Program-made: the position numbers and the translations under genes
Notes under the pieces: generated by a model
Seen by the model: only the letters and a program-made list of their open reading frames with translations
Databases searched by the model: none
What the model was told of the DNA's origin: nothing
Shown: positions 17,931 through 27,548 of the stretch, piece by piece
Position numbering within the stretch: position 1 is the stretch's first letter
Layout of the letters: every line of letters begins with the position of its first letter
Assembly (NCBI GenBank): GCA_903881515.1
Contig: CAIRTN010000258.1
Span: forward strand, 1 to 44,759
Origin: an uncultured Rhodospirillales bacterium
Lineage (GTDB): Bacteria; Pseudomonadota; Alphaproteobacteria; Acetobacterales; Acetobacteraceae
Direction: 5' to 3'
DNA length: 44,759 nucleotides

Positions 17931-18586
17931 GCGATTTTTCCGCCCTGCGCGAGGCGATGCCGGAGATTGTTGACGGGCTTTGGCTGACGCTGGCGATGTG
18001 GCTGGCGGCCAGCGCGCTGGGGTTGGTGCTGGGGTTGGCGATCGCGCTGGCGCGGAGGTTCGGGCCGGTCTGGGTGGACCGGCCGCTCTGGGCCGTGGTC
18101 GGCGTGATCCGTGGCACGCCGTTCCTGGTGCAGATCTTCCTGCTGTATTACGGTGGCCCGTTCATCGGGCTTGAGCTCGATCCGACGCCGGCGGGCCTCG
18201 GCGGGCTGGCGCTGTATGGCGCGGCGTATTTTTCTGAAATTCTGCGCGGCGGGCTGCTGGCAATCCCGCCCGGGCATGTCGAGGCGGGGATGTGCATCGG
18301 GCTGAGCCGGTTGCAGATCGTGCGCCGCATCATGCTGCCGGAGATGACGCTGCTGGTGCTGCCGGCCTCGGTCAACATGTTCGTGGTTCTGCTGAAGGAA
18401 ACCGCGGTGCTGTCGATCATCACCGTGCCGGAGCTGACCATGGCGGTGACCGGGTTCGGCTCGGCGAATTTCGCCTTCTCGCAGGCCGCCCTGGTGCTGG
18501 CCATCGTGTATTGGACCCTGACCGAACTTACCGGCGGGCTGGGGCGTTTGCTGGAGCGGCGGTTGGACAGGTTCAAGCTGGCATGA
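17927..18586 (+). CDS. Amino-acid ABC transporter permease 2
   Basis: The 219-aa membrane protein has the paired motifs VIRGTPFLVQIFLLYYGGP (residues ~57-75), YFSEILRGGLLAIP and the EAA loop EAGMCIGLSRLQIVRRIMLPEM (residues ~120-141). ATG 17927 overlaps the upstream stop, and its own stop overlaps the ATPase start (ATGA at 18583-18586), so the three are translationally coupled. Confidence 0.92.
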   Translation: MSDFSALREAMPEIVDGLWLTLAMWLAASALGLVLGLAIALARRFGPVWVDRPLWAVVGVIRGTPFLVQIFLLYYGGPFIGLELDPTPAGLGGLALYGAAYFSEILRGGLLAIPPGHVEAGMCIGLSRLQIVRRIMLPEMTLLVLPASVNMFVVLLKETAVLSIITVPELTMAVTGFGSANFAFSQAALVLAIVYWTLTELTGGLGRLLERRLDRFKLA

Positions 18587-19368
18587 GCGACACTTTGGCC
18601 ATCACCCTGCGCGGCGTGGTGAAGCGCTACGGCAGCAACACCGTGCTGCGCGGCATCGACCTCGATATCCGTCACGGCGAGGTCACCTGCCTGATCGGCC
18701 CCTCCGGCTCGGGCAAAAGCACGCTGCTGCGCTGCATGGCGTTCCTGGAGGAGCATGATGCCGGGCTGATCCGCGTCGCCGGCGACCCGCTGGGCTTCGA
18801 TGCGGCCCGCAACCGCCTGCCGCAGACCGAGATCGCCAGGGTTCGCCGCAACATCGGCATGGTGTTCCAGCAGTTCAACCTGTGGCCGCATATGACCGCG
18901 CTCGGCAATGTCGCCGAGGGGCTGCGCCAGGTGCTGCGGTTGCCGAAGCGGCAGGCGCAGGAGCGGGCGATGGCGCATCTGACCCGCGTCGGTCTGGCCG
19001 ACCGCGCCAGCTACTATCCCAGCCAGCTTTCCGGCGGGCAGCAACAGCGCGTCGCCATCGCGCGGGCGCTGGCGATGGACCCGAAGATCGTGCTGTTCGA
19101 CGAACCGACCTCCTCGCTCGATCCGGAACTGACCGGCGAGGTGCTGAACGTGATGCGCAGCCTGGCCGATGACGGCATGACGATGGTGGTGGTGACGCAC
19201 GAGATCGGCTTCGCCGCGCATGTGGCGCAGCATCTGGTGTTTCTGGACGAAGGCCAGGTCGCGCTGGAGGGCAGGGCAGGGGATGTGTTCGCCCAGCCCT
19301 GGCACCCCCGCCTGCGGCAGTTCCTGGAAACCTACCTCGACCGGGGCGCCTCGGTGCTGCTGGGTTAG
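18583..19368 (+). CDS. Amino-acid ABC transporter ATP-binding protein
   Basis: The 261-aa ATPase has all the motor motifs: Walker A GPSGSGKST (residues ~36-44), Q-loop VFQQFNLWPHMT, signature LSGGQQQR, Walker B VLFDEPTSSLD and H-loop VVTHE. It resembles GlnQ/HisP proteins and should energise the two permeases upstream. Its stop overlaps the stop of the convergent RraA-like gene by 4 bp, with no hairpin there. Confidence 0.94.
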   Translation: MSDTLAITLRGVVKRYGSNTVLRGIDLDIRHGEVTCLIGPSGSGKSTLLRCMAFLEEHDAGLIRVAGDPLGFDAARNRLPQTEIARVRRNIGMVFQQFNLWPHMTALGNVAEGLRQVLRLPKRQAQERAMAHLTRVGLADRASYYPSQLSGGQQQRVAIARALAMDPKIVLFDEPTSSLDPELTGEVLNVMRSLADDGMTMVVVTHEIGFAAHVAQHLVFLDEGQVALEGRAGDVFAQPWHPRLRQFLETYLDRGASVLLG

Positions 19369-20087
19369 CGCCCGTTCGCCTTCCGCCAGACGGCGAAGGC
19401 GTCAAGGTTGCTTTCATCGGTCGGCGGATACAGCCCCAGCGTCTTCTGCCCGCCGCGCACGCGCTCGATGACGAAATCCTCGAACGCGGTCATCTCCACC
19501 GCCTCGTCGGCAATCTCGTCGGCCATTTCGGCGGGGATCACGATAACCCCGTCGGCATCGCCGACAATCACGTCGCCCGGAAACACTGGCGCGTCGCCGC
19601 AGCCGATCGGCACGTTGATATCGATCGCCTGATGCAGGGTCAGGTTGGTCGGCGCCGAGGGCCGGCAATGGTAGCTGGGGATATCGAGCTGCGCGATTTC
19701 CGCCGAGTCGCGAAACCCGCCATCGGTGACCACGCCGGCAACGCCGCGCACCATCAGCCTTGTGACCAAAATGCCGCCGGCCGAAGCCGCGCGCGGGTCC
19801 TTGCGGCTATCCATCACCAGGATCGCGCCGGGCGGGCATTCCTCCACCGCCTTGCGCTGGGGGTGGCTATGGTTGCGAAACACCGACATCTGGTTCAGGT
19901 CCTCGCGCGCCGGCATGTAGCGCAGCGTGTAGGCCTCGCCGACCATGCTGGTTGCCTTGGGCGGACTCAGCGGCCGCACGTCCTGGATCATCTGGTGGCG
20001 CAGGCCGCGCTTGAACAGCGCGCTGGCCAGCGTCGCGGTGCTGACGCCCTTCAGCTTGTCGCGGGTCGCATCGCTCAATTTGCTCAT
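19365..20087 (-). CDS. RraA-like protein (HMG/CHA aldolase family)
   Basis: The 240-aa protein has the RraA/methyltransferase-fold core: GEAYTLRY, GAILVMDSRKDPRAASAGGILVT, then GVAGVVTDGGFRD (residues ~120-132; the G-x-R-D site binds metal and substrate in the aldolases) and GDVIVGDADGVIVIP. The family includes 4-hydroxy-4-methyl-2-oxoglutarate/oxaloacetate aldolases and RNase E inhibitors. Its position directly after a sugar-acid dehydratase-like gene favours a metabolic role. ATG 20087 lies 10 bp after the dehydratase stop, so the pair is an operon. Confidence 0.82.
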   Translation of the reverse strand: MSKLSDATRDKLKGVSTATLASALFKRGLRHQMIQDVRPLSPPKATSMVGEAYTLRYMPAREDLNQMSVFRNHSHPQRKAVEECPPGAILVMDSRKDPRAASAGGILVTRLMVRGVAGVVTDGGFRDSAEIAQLDIPSYHCRPSAPTNLTLHQAIDINVPIGCGDAPVFPGDVIVGDADGVIVIPAEMADEIADEAVEMTAFEDFVIERVRGGQKTLGLYPPTDESNLDAFAVWRKANGR

Positions 20088-20097
20088 GCTCGGGTCC

Positions 20098-21876
<1,779 letters not shown>

Positions 21877-21933
21877 TGGACGTTCTTTGCCTGACAATGT
21901 GCGCGTTATCATTAATGCCCGCAAGCCGGGCGG

Positions 21934-22530
21934 TCAGCGGTGGGGGCGGCGCAGCCCTGGAAAAACCCGATGGCTATGGCGCAAGCGGTCGCTCGCCCAC
22001 GCGTAGCTTTCCACAGCACCACAGTCCTCGCCCTCGGCACTGAAGCGCGTGATCGCGGTGCCGTAGAAGTCCGTGAGCTGTTCGGGGGTGAGCCGCGGCA
22101 GTACGCGGCGCAGCACGCGCGGGTCATAGAAGCGGAACAGCATCAACGAGCGGTCCTCGCGCCGGGCGTATACATGCCGGCGCAGCTGATCGCGCAGCAC
22201 AACAGGGGTCACCAGCGACCAGATCAGGACGCCCCAGGAATGCCCCCAACCCTCCGCGACAAACCAGTCGAAAATTTCCCGATTTGTGCCGAAGCACATC
22301 AGGTAAGGCGCAACGCTGGCCAGGTCTGCGGCGGCTTTGCCCTGGTAGAGCGGTATGACTTCCGCCCCCTCTGCGGCGAAGCGGCGCAACGCCGGATAGA
22401 TCGCCGGATCGCGCGCGCCGTCCAGCAGAACGTAAAGATAGGGATCGCGATGCCCGTCGGCGTGCGTCCACAGATACCGCGCGGCGGCTTCGCGTGCGGC
22501 TGCGAAATCCTGCGCCGCGCGGTGCGGCAT
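21934..22530 (-). CDS. DUF4123-like type VI effector adaptor
   Basis: The 198-aa protein has the layout I know for DUF4123 (Tap/TEC) adaptors, which load effectors onto the VgrG spike of type VI secretion systems: YLYVLLDGARDPAIYPALRRFAAEGAEVIPLYQ near residue 30, then PYLMCFGTNREIFDWFVAEGWGHSWGVLIWSLVTP and RRHVYARREDRSLMLFRFYDPRVLRRVLPRL. The RFYDPRVL motif is strongly typical. ATG 22530 overlaps the preceding stop by one base (TGATG), so it is coupled to the 267-aa gene. No VgrG, Hcp or sheath gene is in the window. The family call is from recognition, not a search. Confidence 0.8.
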   Translation of the reverse strand: MPHRAAQDFAAAREAAARYLWTHADGHRDPYLYVLLDGARDPAIYPALRRFAAEGAEVIPLYQGKAAADLASVAPYLMCFGTNREIFDWFVAEGWGHSWGVLIWSLVTPVVLRDQLRRHVYARREDRSLMLFRFYDPRVLRRVLPRLTPEQLTDFYGTAITRFSAEGEDCGAVESYAWASDRLRHSHRVFPGLRRPHR

Positions 22531-23333
22531 CAGGCCGCCTTGGCTAGCACGGGGTCGCAGACCTGGATGAAGGGCGTGCCGTTGCTGGCAGCCTGGATCA
22601 TCGCCTGCGCCTGCGGCGAGGTCGCCGGAGCAGGCGGCGGCAGGCCGGGGTCGTCGGACGCGGTCGATGCGGAGGAACTGCCGGCGCCGCCTCGGCTGGG
22701 GCGCGGAGCCGCCGCGGCCGCGCCGGCGATGGCGGCCACCACCGAGGGCCCCTTGAGCGCGCTCGAGGGAATTGCCCATGCTAGGCGCAGCCGCGTGGCG
22801 CGCACATCCTCGGCCATCAGCAGCAGCCGGGCACGGTTCAACATGCCGGCGGCCTGGGCGAAGATCGCCTCACCCGCAGCGGGCTTGCGCTCCGACAGGT
22901 CGATCCAGGCTTGCGCCGCCTCGTGCGCCATTGCCGCCTGCACGGCGGCGGGAAGGCTTTGCCGTGTCGCCTCAGGTGCGAAAAATGCTTGCAGCCGGTC
23001 GGCTCGCGGCACGCGGATCGCCAATGCGGCGTTATCACGCGGGACCTCGCGATCGAACAGCACAGGAAGGCCATAGGGCACGGCGCGGAACACCAGCACG
23101 CCGCGGTTAACCAGCAGCGCGATGGCGTCGGGATGGCTGCACGCCATCGCCACACCCGCCTCGGCGCACAGGGCCGAGGGTACCCGATCGGGGTCACTGC
23201 CGCGGGAGAAGCCGTTGAGCCACACCCGGGCATCCTCGGGCGAAAACATCTCAGGCCGCGCAAAGACGGGAACATCGGGTTGCGAGCCAGCGATGTAGCG
23301 AAGCGAGACCTGCGATATGGACCAGATCAGCAT
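22530..23333 (-). CDS. Unrecognised protein coupled to the DUF4123 adaptor
   Basis: I do not recognise this 267-aa product. The N-terminal ~170 residues look globular. A Gly/Ala/Ser/Pro-rich linker follows (residues ~195-230), then a short tail, QAQAMIQAASNGTPFIQVCDP, which recalls C-terminal segments on several type VI cargo-associated proteins (weak impression). It is translationally coupled to the DUF4123 gene. The frame extends to ATG 23396, but those 21 codons are rich in codons rare here (ATA, CTT, TGT, ACA), so ATG 23333 is preferred. It could be an adaptor partner, a VgrG-tail-like protein or an immunity protein. Confidence 0.65.
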   Translation of the reverse strand: MLIWSISQVSLRYIAGSQPDVPVFARPEMFSPEDARVWLNGFSRGSDPDRVPSALCAEAGVAMACSHPDAIALLVNRGVLVFRAVPYGLPVLFDREVPRDNAALAIRVPRADRLQAFFAPEATRQSLPAAVQAAMAHEAAQAWIDLSERKPAAGEAIFAQAAGMLNRARLLLMAEDVRATRLRLAWAIPSSALKGPSVVAAIAGAAAAAPRPSRGGAGSSSASTASDDPGLPPPAPATSPQAQAMIQAASNGTPFIQVCDPVLAKAA

Positions 23334-23548
23334 GGGGATAGCCGTTGTTGGGCCGTCAGTATCGAAACATTCGCGCCGGTCGTGAAGCGCTATCATGCAT
23401 AGACGGCGTCGCGGATATGAAATTTGCGATCACAAGCGCGCTAGGCGATGAAAATGCACCGTTCGCTTCTGTTATTACGCAGCGGAAGCGGCAATGATCC
23501 CGCCTGCGACAGAAACAATCGTAAATAAAAAGCAACGAAACCGCACCT
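23334..23548. promoter_or_regulatory. Divergent promoter region of the effector island
   Basis: This 215-bp AT-richer gap separates the minus-strand adaptor genes from the plus-strand LysM/effector genes. It contains an inverted repeat CGCTTC (23464-23469) / GAAGCG (23485-23490) with a 15-nt spacer, and A-rich DNA just before the LysM gene. I could not assign -35/-10 boxes with confidence. Confidence 0.45.
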
Positions 23549-24181
23549 ATGCAGTACGTGGTTGTTCAAGGTGATTGCCTCTCCAGCATCGCCTACCGGT
23601 TCGGCTTCAAGTGGCAGCAGCTCTGGGACGACGCCCAGAACGCGGATCTGCGCAAGCGGCGCCAGGATCCGAACATTCTGTATGTCGGTGACGTGGTTTA
23701 CATCCCCGAGGTGACGCCCAGGGAAGAGACCCGTCCGACCAACGCCACGCACCGGTTCCAGATCACGATGGAAATGGCCAAGGTGCGGATGCGGCTGATG
23801 TATGCCAGCGAGCCGCGCGCCGGCGAGATCTGGGAATTCCTTGTCGACGGCAAGTCCGTGCATCACGGCACCATCGACGATGACGGCTTCCTTGAATTCA
23901 CCATCCCCCCCGATGCCCCCGGCGGCATCCTGCGCGTCGGCGATCCGGAGGAGGCGGAGGAATACCAGGTCAATCTTGGCCATCTCGATCCGATCGATAC
24001 GATCGAAGGCATTCAGCAGCGGCTGATCAATCTCGGCTTTATCGTCGGCAAGGCCGATGGCGTGATCGGCGATCTCACACGCGGCGCGATCAGCCTGTTT
24101 CAGATGCAGCAGAACCTGGATATCGACGGCATCGCCGGGCCGATCACCAAGGCTCGGCTGCTCAAGGTGCACGGCAGTTGA
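23549..24181 (+). CDS. LysM and peptidoglycan-binding protein of the effector island
   Basis: The 210-aa protein has an N-terminal LysM domain (residues ~2-54: YVVVQGDCLSSIAYRFGF...ILYVGDVVYIP) and a middle beta domain with ITMEMAKVRMRLMYASEPRAGEIWEFLVDGKSVHHGTIDDDGFLEFTIPPDA split over residues ~65-120. It ends with a PG_binding_1 domain (residues ~150-205: IEGIQQRLINLGFIVGKADGVIGDLTRGAISLFQ). This LysM + transthyretin-like + peptidoglycan-binding order is familiar from type VI effector loci. There is no signal peptide, which fits export by a non-Sec route or loading on a spike. It begins the plus-strand arm, 22 bp before the 866-aa gene. Confidence 0.8.
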   Translation: MQYVVVQGDCLSSIAYRFGFKWQQLWDDAQNADLRKRRQDPNILYVGDVVYIPEVTPREETRPTNATHRFQITMEMAKVRMRLMYASEPRAGEIWEFLVDGKSVHHGTIDDDGFLEFTIPPDAPGGILRVGDPEEAEEYQVNLGHLDPIDTIEGIQQRLINLGFIVGKADGVIGDLTRGAISLFQMQQNLDIDGIAGPITKARLLKVHGS

Positions 24182-24203
24182 GCAAAACAAGGCACCAGCA
24201 GCG

Positions 24204-26804
24204 ATGGCGGTAATTTACCCTCAGGTGATGACCAGCAACCGAAAGCGCTCCTTTCGGGTGACGCCGCAGGAGCGTTACGACGGCTGGTGGGACTTGATGG
24301 AAAGCAGCGGCACCCTCGGCAACGACCCGGTCGTCTCGGCGACGCGCTCCGTCAGCAGCGGCAGTGTCTACACCACAGTCGACATTCGGCCGCGGTTTTT
24401 TCCGTTTGAGCTGGCCTATCCCGGCACACAGGCGGGGATGGAGTTCATCAAGGACAAGTTCGTCTACGTCGTGCATCTGCGTGACGCCCAGTTTCTGATG
24501 GAAGTCCGCGCCCGCGGCGCTGTGTGCGACTATCGGCTCAAGCCGGTCCCGGCCGAGCAGGAGCGTTGGCCGCCACTTTCAGAGCACAAGACGCTCAGCC
24601 TGTTCGATGCAACGCAGTGGCTGGAACTGCCCTTCAAGCCCGGCGACCGCAACAGTGATTTCGGCTTCTTTCTCTCCCCGGTGCGGCTGTCCCGGCGGGC
24701 GATGGAAATGCTGCTGGCGGCAATCGGCACTCTCGACCCGCTCGACGAGGCCTGCGAGCCGTTCGTGCGGGCGAAATGGATGCGCCCGACGCCGGAGGCC
24801 GCAACGTCGGTCATGCTGGTTGGCATGCCCGACCCATTCCGCTGGATGGTTGACGCGCACGAGGATTACTACATCCCGCTGCTCAACGAATGGCAGGGCT
24901 GGATCCACGATGAAACCCGTCAGGCCAAGCTGTTCATCGCTTCGACGCTCAAGGCCTGGATCGACGATGGAAACAAGCTCGGCATTGCCAACGAGGTTAC
25001 CGGCCTGGAAACCTGGATGGCTGAGTATCGTTCCCAGGAGCAGACCCTGCGCGATGAGGCTGAGGGCAGCTGTGCCTATGTCGCGCATTGCCTGGACAGT
25101 CCGGAATGCAAGATTGTCGAGGCCGCCTGTGTCGATGCCGTGCAGCCCTTCATGTACGATACCAAGGCGGTAGAGCTGGGCCACCAGGTGCATGCGACGA
25201 CAGCGTACCGACTGACCGAGATGCGGGCCGGCCGCTATGTCGTCGCCAAGCTGGTGAAAGACACCGAACGGCTGCCGCGCAAGTTGCTGTTCGACCGTGC
25301 GGCGGGCCCCGACTATACCTTCGCGCTGGGCCGCTACACCTGGACGGCGAGCCTTCAGGCATTCGCTTACTATTATCCGGCCTTCGAGCGGTTGGTGCTG
25401 CGGGCCGAGCGGTCGATGTTCGGCAGCAACACGGTCGATTACTGCCAACTCATGATGCAACGTATGTCGCTGCCGACGCAAAAGCAGCAGCTCAATCTGA
25501 TCTTCATGCAGCAACGTCAGCGTTTCCCGCTGAAAGGCACCCCGCCCTCGACGCGCACCATGCGTCAGGCGGGCTATCAGATCCTGGTTGCGCCGGCGAT
25601 AACCACAGTGCCGCCCCCCAATCTGGGCTACCACATGTCGCGGCTCCACTTGCGCCAGGTCGCCGACGCGGTGTCGTTCGTCGTCGAGGCGATCAACCTG
25701 ACCAATGCCTTCTCGCAGTGGAAAGAGGCCTCCGGCGTCACCCAGTTCAACAAGAGCATTTCGCTGATCGGCGCCAGCGGTGACATGGCGGCCTTTCTTG
25801 CCGATTTCACCAAGCGCTACCTGCAACACGCGGAATGGAAGGGGGCCAGCAAAGGCGTGCTGGCCGCCGAAACCGTCGGTTCTGCCGCCGGCACCGTGGC
25901 GGCAATCTGCGAATTCAACGACGAACTGGCCAAGTTCATGCCCGCGGCCGACCAGCGCAACTATGGCGAGGCGGTGGGGTACGGCATCGCGATGGCGGGT
26001 GCGGTCACGGTTGCGATCGGCAGCGGCATTGCGCTGGGCGCGAGCCTTTCAACCATTTTCGCCACCGCAGGCGTGGCGAGCGTTGCGGCACCAGAGGCCG
26101 CGCCGATCATCGCGGCGGGCGCAGCGATGATCGCCATCGGCACCACTTTGGCCTGGGCGCTGACGCGCAACGAATACGAATTGTTCGCGGTGCGCAGCTT
26201 CCTCGGCAAAGATCATGGCAACCCTGTGGACTATTTCCCCTGGTCGGCGTTTCCGATCCCAACGCCGTCGGCGGTGAAGGAGCAGGCCGTCCTGCTCGGC
26301 CTGATCAGCAATTTCCAGGTCACCATCACCGGCTCCGGCACCCCATACGAGTCCAACCCGGACGGCTCGCCGAACAGCTGGATTGAGATCACCCCCGGCT
26401 ACATGGCTCATGACTCGCTGTTGCAGATTGAACTTCTGCAAACCTATGGCACCCATGCCTACCGCGCGCTGATCTATCTCTACGCCACCGCCGGGTCGTT
26501 CGACTTCGCTGACGGCAACATGATGCCGCGCCTGTCCGATGCCGAGATCTCCGCCGACGGGGACAAACGCATCACCAAGGCGCGTCTGCCGCTGCAACCC
26601 CTGAGCCTGACGCTCGGAGGTCTGTCGGTGCTGTACAAGGACAACCGCGAGAAGGTCGCCAGTCGCTGCGTCGTGCGCGTCCGCCTGGAGGCTGGCCCGC
26701 TCTCAGTACCAGGCACTGGGGTGGCGGGCACGAAGTGGCTGGAACTCACGACGTTGACCGACAAGTCCGTCAACAGCTTCGATACCTCCAAGTGGAAGAG
26801 TTGA
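24204..26804 (+). CDS. Candidate pore-forming type VI effector (866 aa)
   Basis: The product has no signal peptide. A long soluble N-terminal part (residues 1-585) has helical stretches near 200-330 and 480-560. A single Gly/Ala-rich hydrophobic block then spans residues ~592-656 (GYGIAMAGAVTVAIGSGIALG ... IIAAGAAMIAIGTTLAWAL), long enough for a helical hairpin. The block is followed by NEYELFAVRSFLGKDHG and a ~190-residue beta-rich C-terminus. A late hydrophobic hairpin followed by this type of aromatic/Gly motif resembles membrane-depolarising effectors of the VasX/Tme kind; that is pattern recognition, not homology shown. It lies between a LysM protein and two small accessory genes. The start could also be ATG 24228. 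Confidence 0.65.
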   Translation: MAVIYPQVMTSNRKRSFRVTPQERYDGWWDLMESSGTLGNDPVVSATRSVSSGSVYTTVDIRPRFFPFELAYPGTQAGMEFIKDKFVYVVHLRDAQFLMEVRARGAVCDYRLKPVPAEQERWPPLSEHKTLSLFDATQWLELPFKPGDRNSDFGFFLSPVRLSRRAMEMLLAAIGTLDPLDEACEPFVRAKWMRPTPEAATSVMLVGMPDPFRWMVDAHEDYYIPLLNEWQGWIHDETRQAKLFIASTLKAWIDDGNKLGIANEVTGLETWMAEYRSQEQTLRDEAEGSCAYVAHCLDSPECKIVEAACVDAVQPFMYDTKAVELGHQVHATTAYRLTEMRAGRYVVAKLVKDTERLPRKLLFDRAAGPDYTFALGRYTWTASLQAFAYYYPAFERLVLRAERSMFGSNTVDYCQLMMQRMSLPTQKQQLNLIFMQQRQRFPLKGTPPSTRTMRQAGYQILVAPAITTVPPPNLGYHMSRLHLRQVADAVSFVVEAINLTNAFSQWKEASGVTQFNKSISLIGASGDMAAFLADFTKRYLQHAEWKGASKGVLAAETVGSAAGTVAAICEFNDELAKFMPAADQRNYGEAVGYGIAMAGAVTVAIGSGIALGASLSTIFATAGVASVAAPEAAPIIAAGAAMIAIGTTLAWALTRNEYELFAVRSFLGKDHGNPVDYFPWSAFPIPTPSAVKEQAVLLGLISNFQVTITGSGTPYESNPDGSPNSWIEITPGYMAHDSLLQIELLQTYGTHAYRALIYLYATAGSFDFADGNMMPRLSDAEISADGDKRITKARLPLQPLSLTLGGLSVLYKDNREKVASRCVVRVRLEAGPLSVPGTGVAGTKWLELTTLTDKSVNSFDTSKWKS

Positions 26805-26811
26805 GGCGACG

Positions 26812-27216
26812 ATGCTGACCTTCACCGACCGCCAACTGGCCAGCTTCACCGCCCCCGACGACACCAAAGCGGTGCAGCACATCCGCAACGCGGTGATCCG
26901 CAAGCATGCCCGCGCGGTCGCACGCATGTCGGATGCGGAACTGAGCGATGCGATCACCATTGGTGTCCAGCGCGCCCGCGCCTACAGCCTGCGTCAGATC
27001 GACAGCCTGATGGTCTTCGTGCTGCTGATGCTGGAAGTGGCCCCTGGCTTCGACCGCGAAACCTCCATCGCCGCGCATCTCGCCGCCGCGATCGGACACG
27101 ATGCTGATCAGGCCGCGCTGACCCTCAGCACGGTAATTACGCCGGACGCCTGGCGCATCGCCGCGACGTTCACCGATCCGTCGGAATGGACCCGCACCAC
27201 GCGAGCCGAACCATGA
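26812..27216 (+). CDS. Small helical protein of the effector island (possible immunity/accessory)
   Basis: The 134-aa product appears all-helical. The pattern HIRNAVIRKHARAVARMSDAELSDAITIGVQRARAYSLRQID ... LMVFVLLMLEVAPGFDRE (split here; residues ~22-85) resembles short helical proteins often found beside type VI effectors. I cannot name the family. It starts 7 bp after the effector stop and overlaps the next gene by 4 bp, so it is co-translated. The hydrophobic stretch MVFVLLMLEV is too short to be a sure membrane helix. Immunity protein or effector chaperone are both possible. Confidence 0.6.
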   Translation: MLTFTDRQLASFTAPDDTKAVQHIRNAVIRKHARAVARMSDAELSDAITIGVQRARAYSLRQIDSLMVFVLLMLEVAPGFDRETSIAAHLAAAIGHDADQAALTLSTVITPDAWRIAATFTDPSEWTRTTRAEP

Positions 27217-27545
27217 AAGCCCAGACGCAAGACGCCAACGACCCCGCCGCCCGCGCCGCCGCGACCGACAACACCGTCGCCGCCGACCGCACCGCCGGCG
27301 CCGGAGCGGTGCAGTCCTGCGAACTGGCCTGGATCGAGATCGTGCTGCTCGACGACACCGGCACCCCGATCGGCGGCATCGGCTACAAGGTGGTCGCACC
27401 CGATGGTGTCGCATATACCGGCGTGCTGGACGGCGACGGCTTTGCCCGCGTCGGCAACATCCCGCCCGGCGACTGCCAAATCAGCTTCCCCACGCTTGAC
27501 CGCACCGTGTGGCGTGCCTGGCCAGGCTACGCCACCGGCGCCTGA
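27213..27545 (+). CDS. Transthyretin-like domain protein of the effector island
   Basis: This 110-aa protein has an Ala/Asp/Thr-rich leader of ~35 residues and then one beta-sandwich module: WIEIVLLDDTGTPIGGIGYKV, GVAYTGVLDGDGFARV and IPPGDCQISFPTLD (residues ~40-100). The same module occurs inside VgrG tails and small accessory proteins of type VI loci, and a related copy is in the LysM protein upstream. It probably acts as a spike extension or docking domain (inference). It ends 3 bp from the convergent acyl-CoA synthetase stop, with no terminator between them. Confidence 0.65.
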   Translation: MKAQTQDANDPAARAAATDNTVAADRTAGAGAVQSCELAWIEIVLLDDTGTPIGGIGYKVVAPDGVAYTGVLDGDGFARVGNIPPGDCQISFPTLDRTVWRAWPGYATGA

Positions 27546-27548
27546 GCC

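Noticed and set aside
26754-26776. GTTGAC...GTCAAC inside the effector gene
   Set aside because: The half-sites have a longer spacing than the 2-bp centre of the MarR sites, and it is inside a coding region far from a promoter.
23549-27545. Prophage interpretation of the LysM/peptidoglycan-binding locus
   Set aside because: No capsid, tail, terminase, integrase or lysis genes nearby; the domain set fits a secreted-effector locus better.
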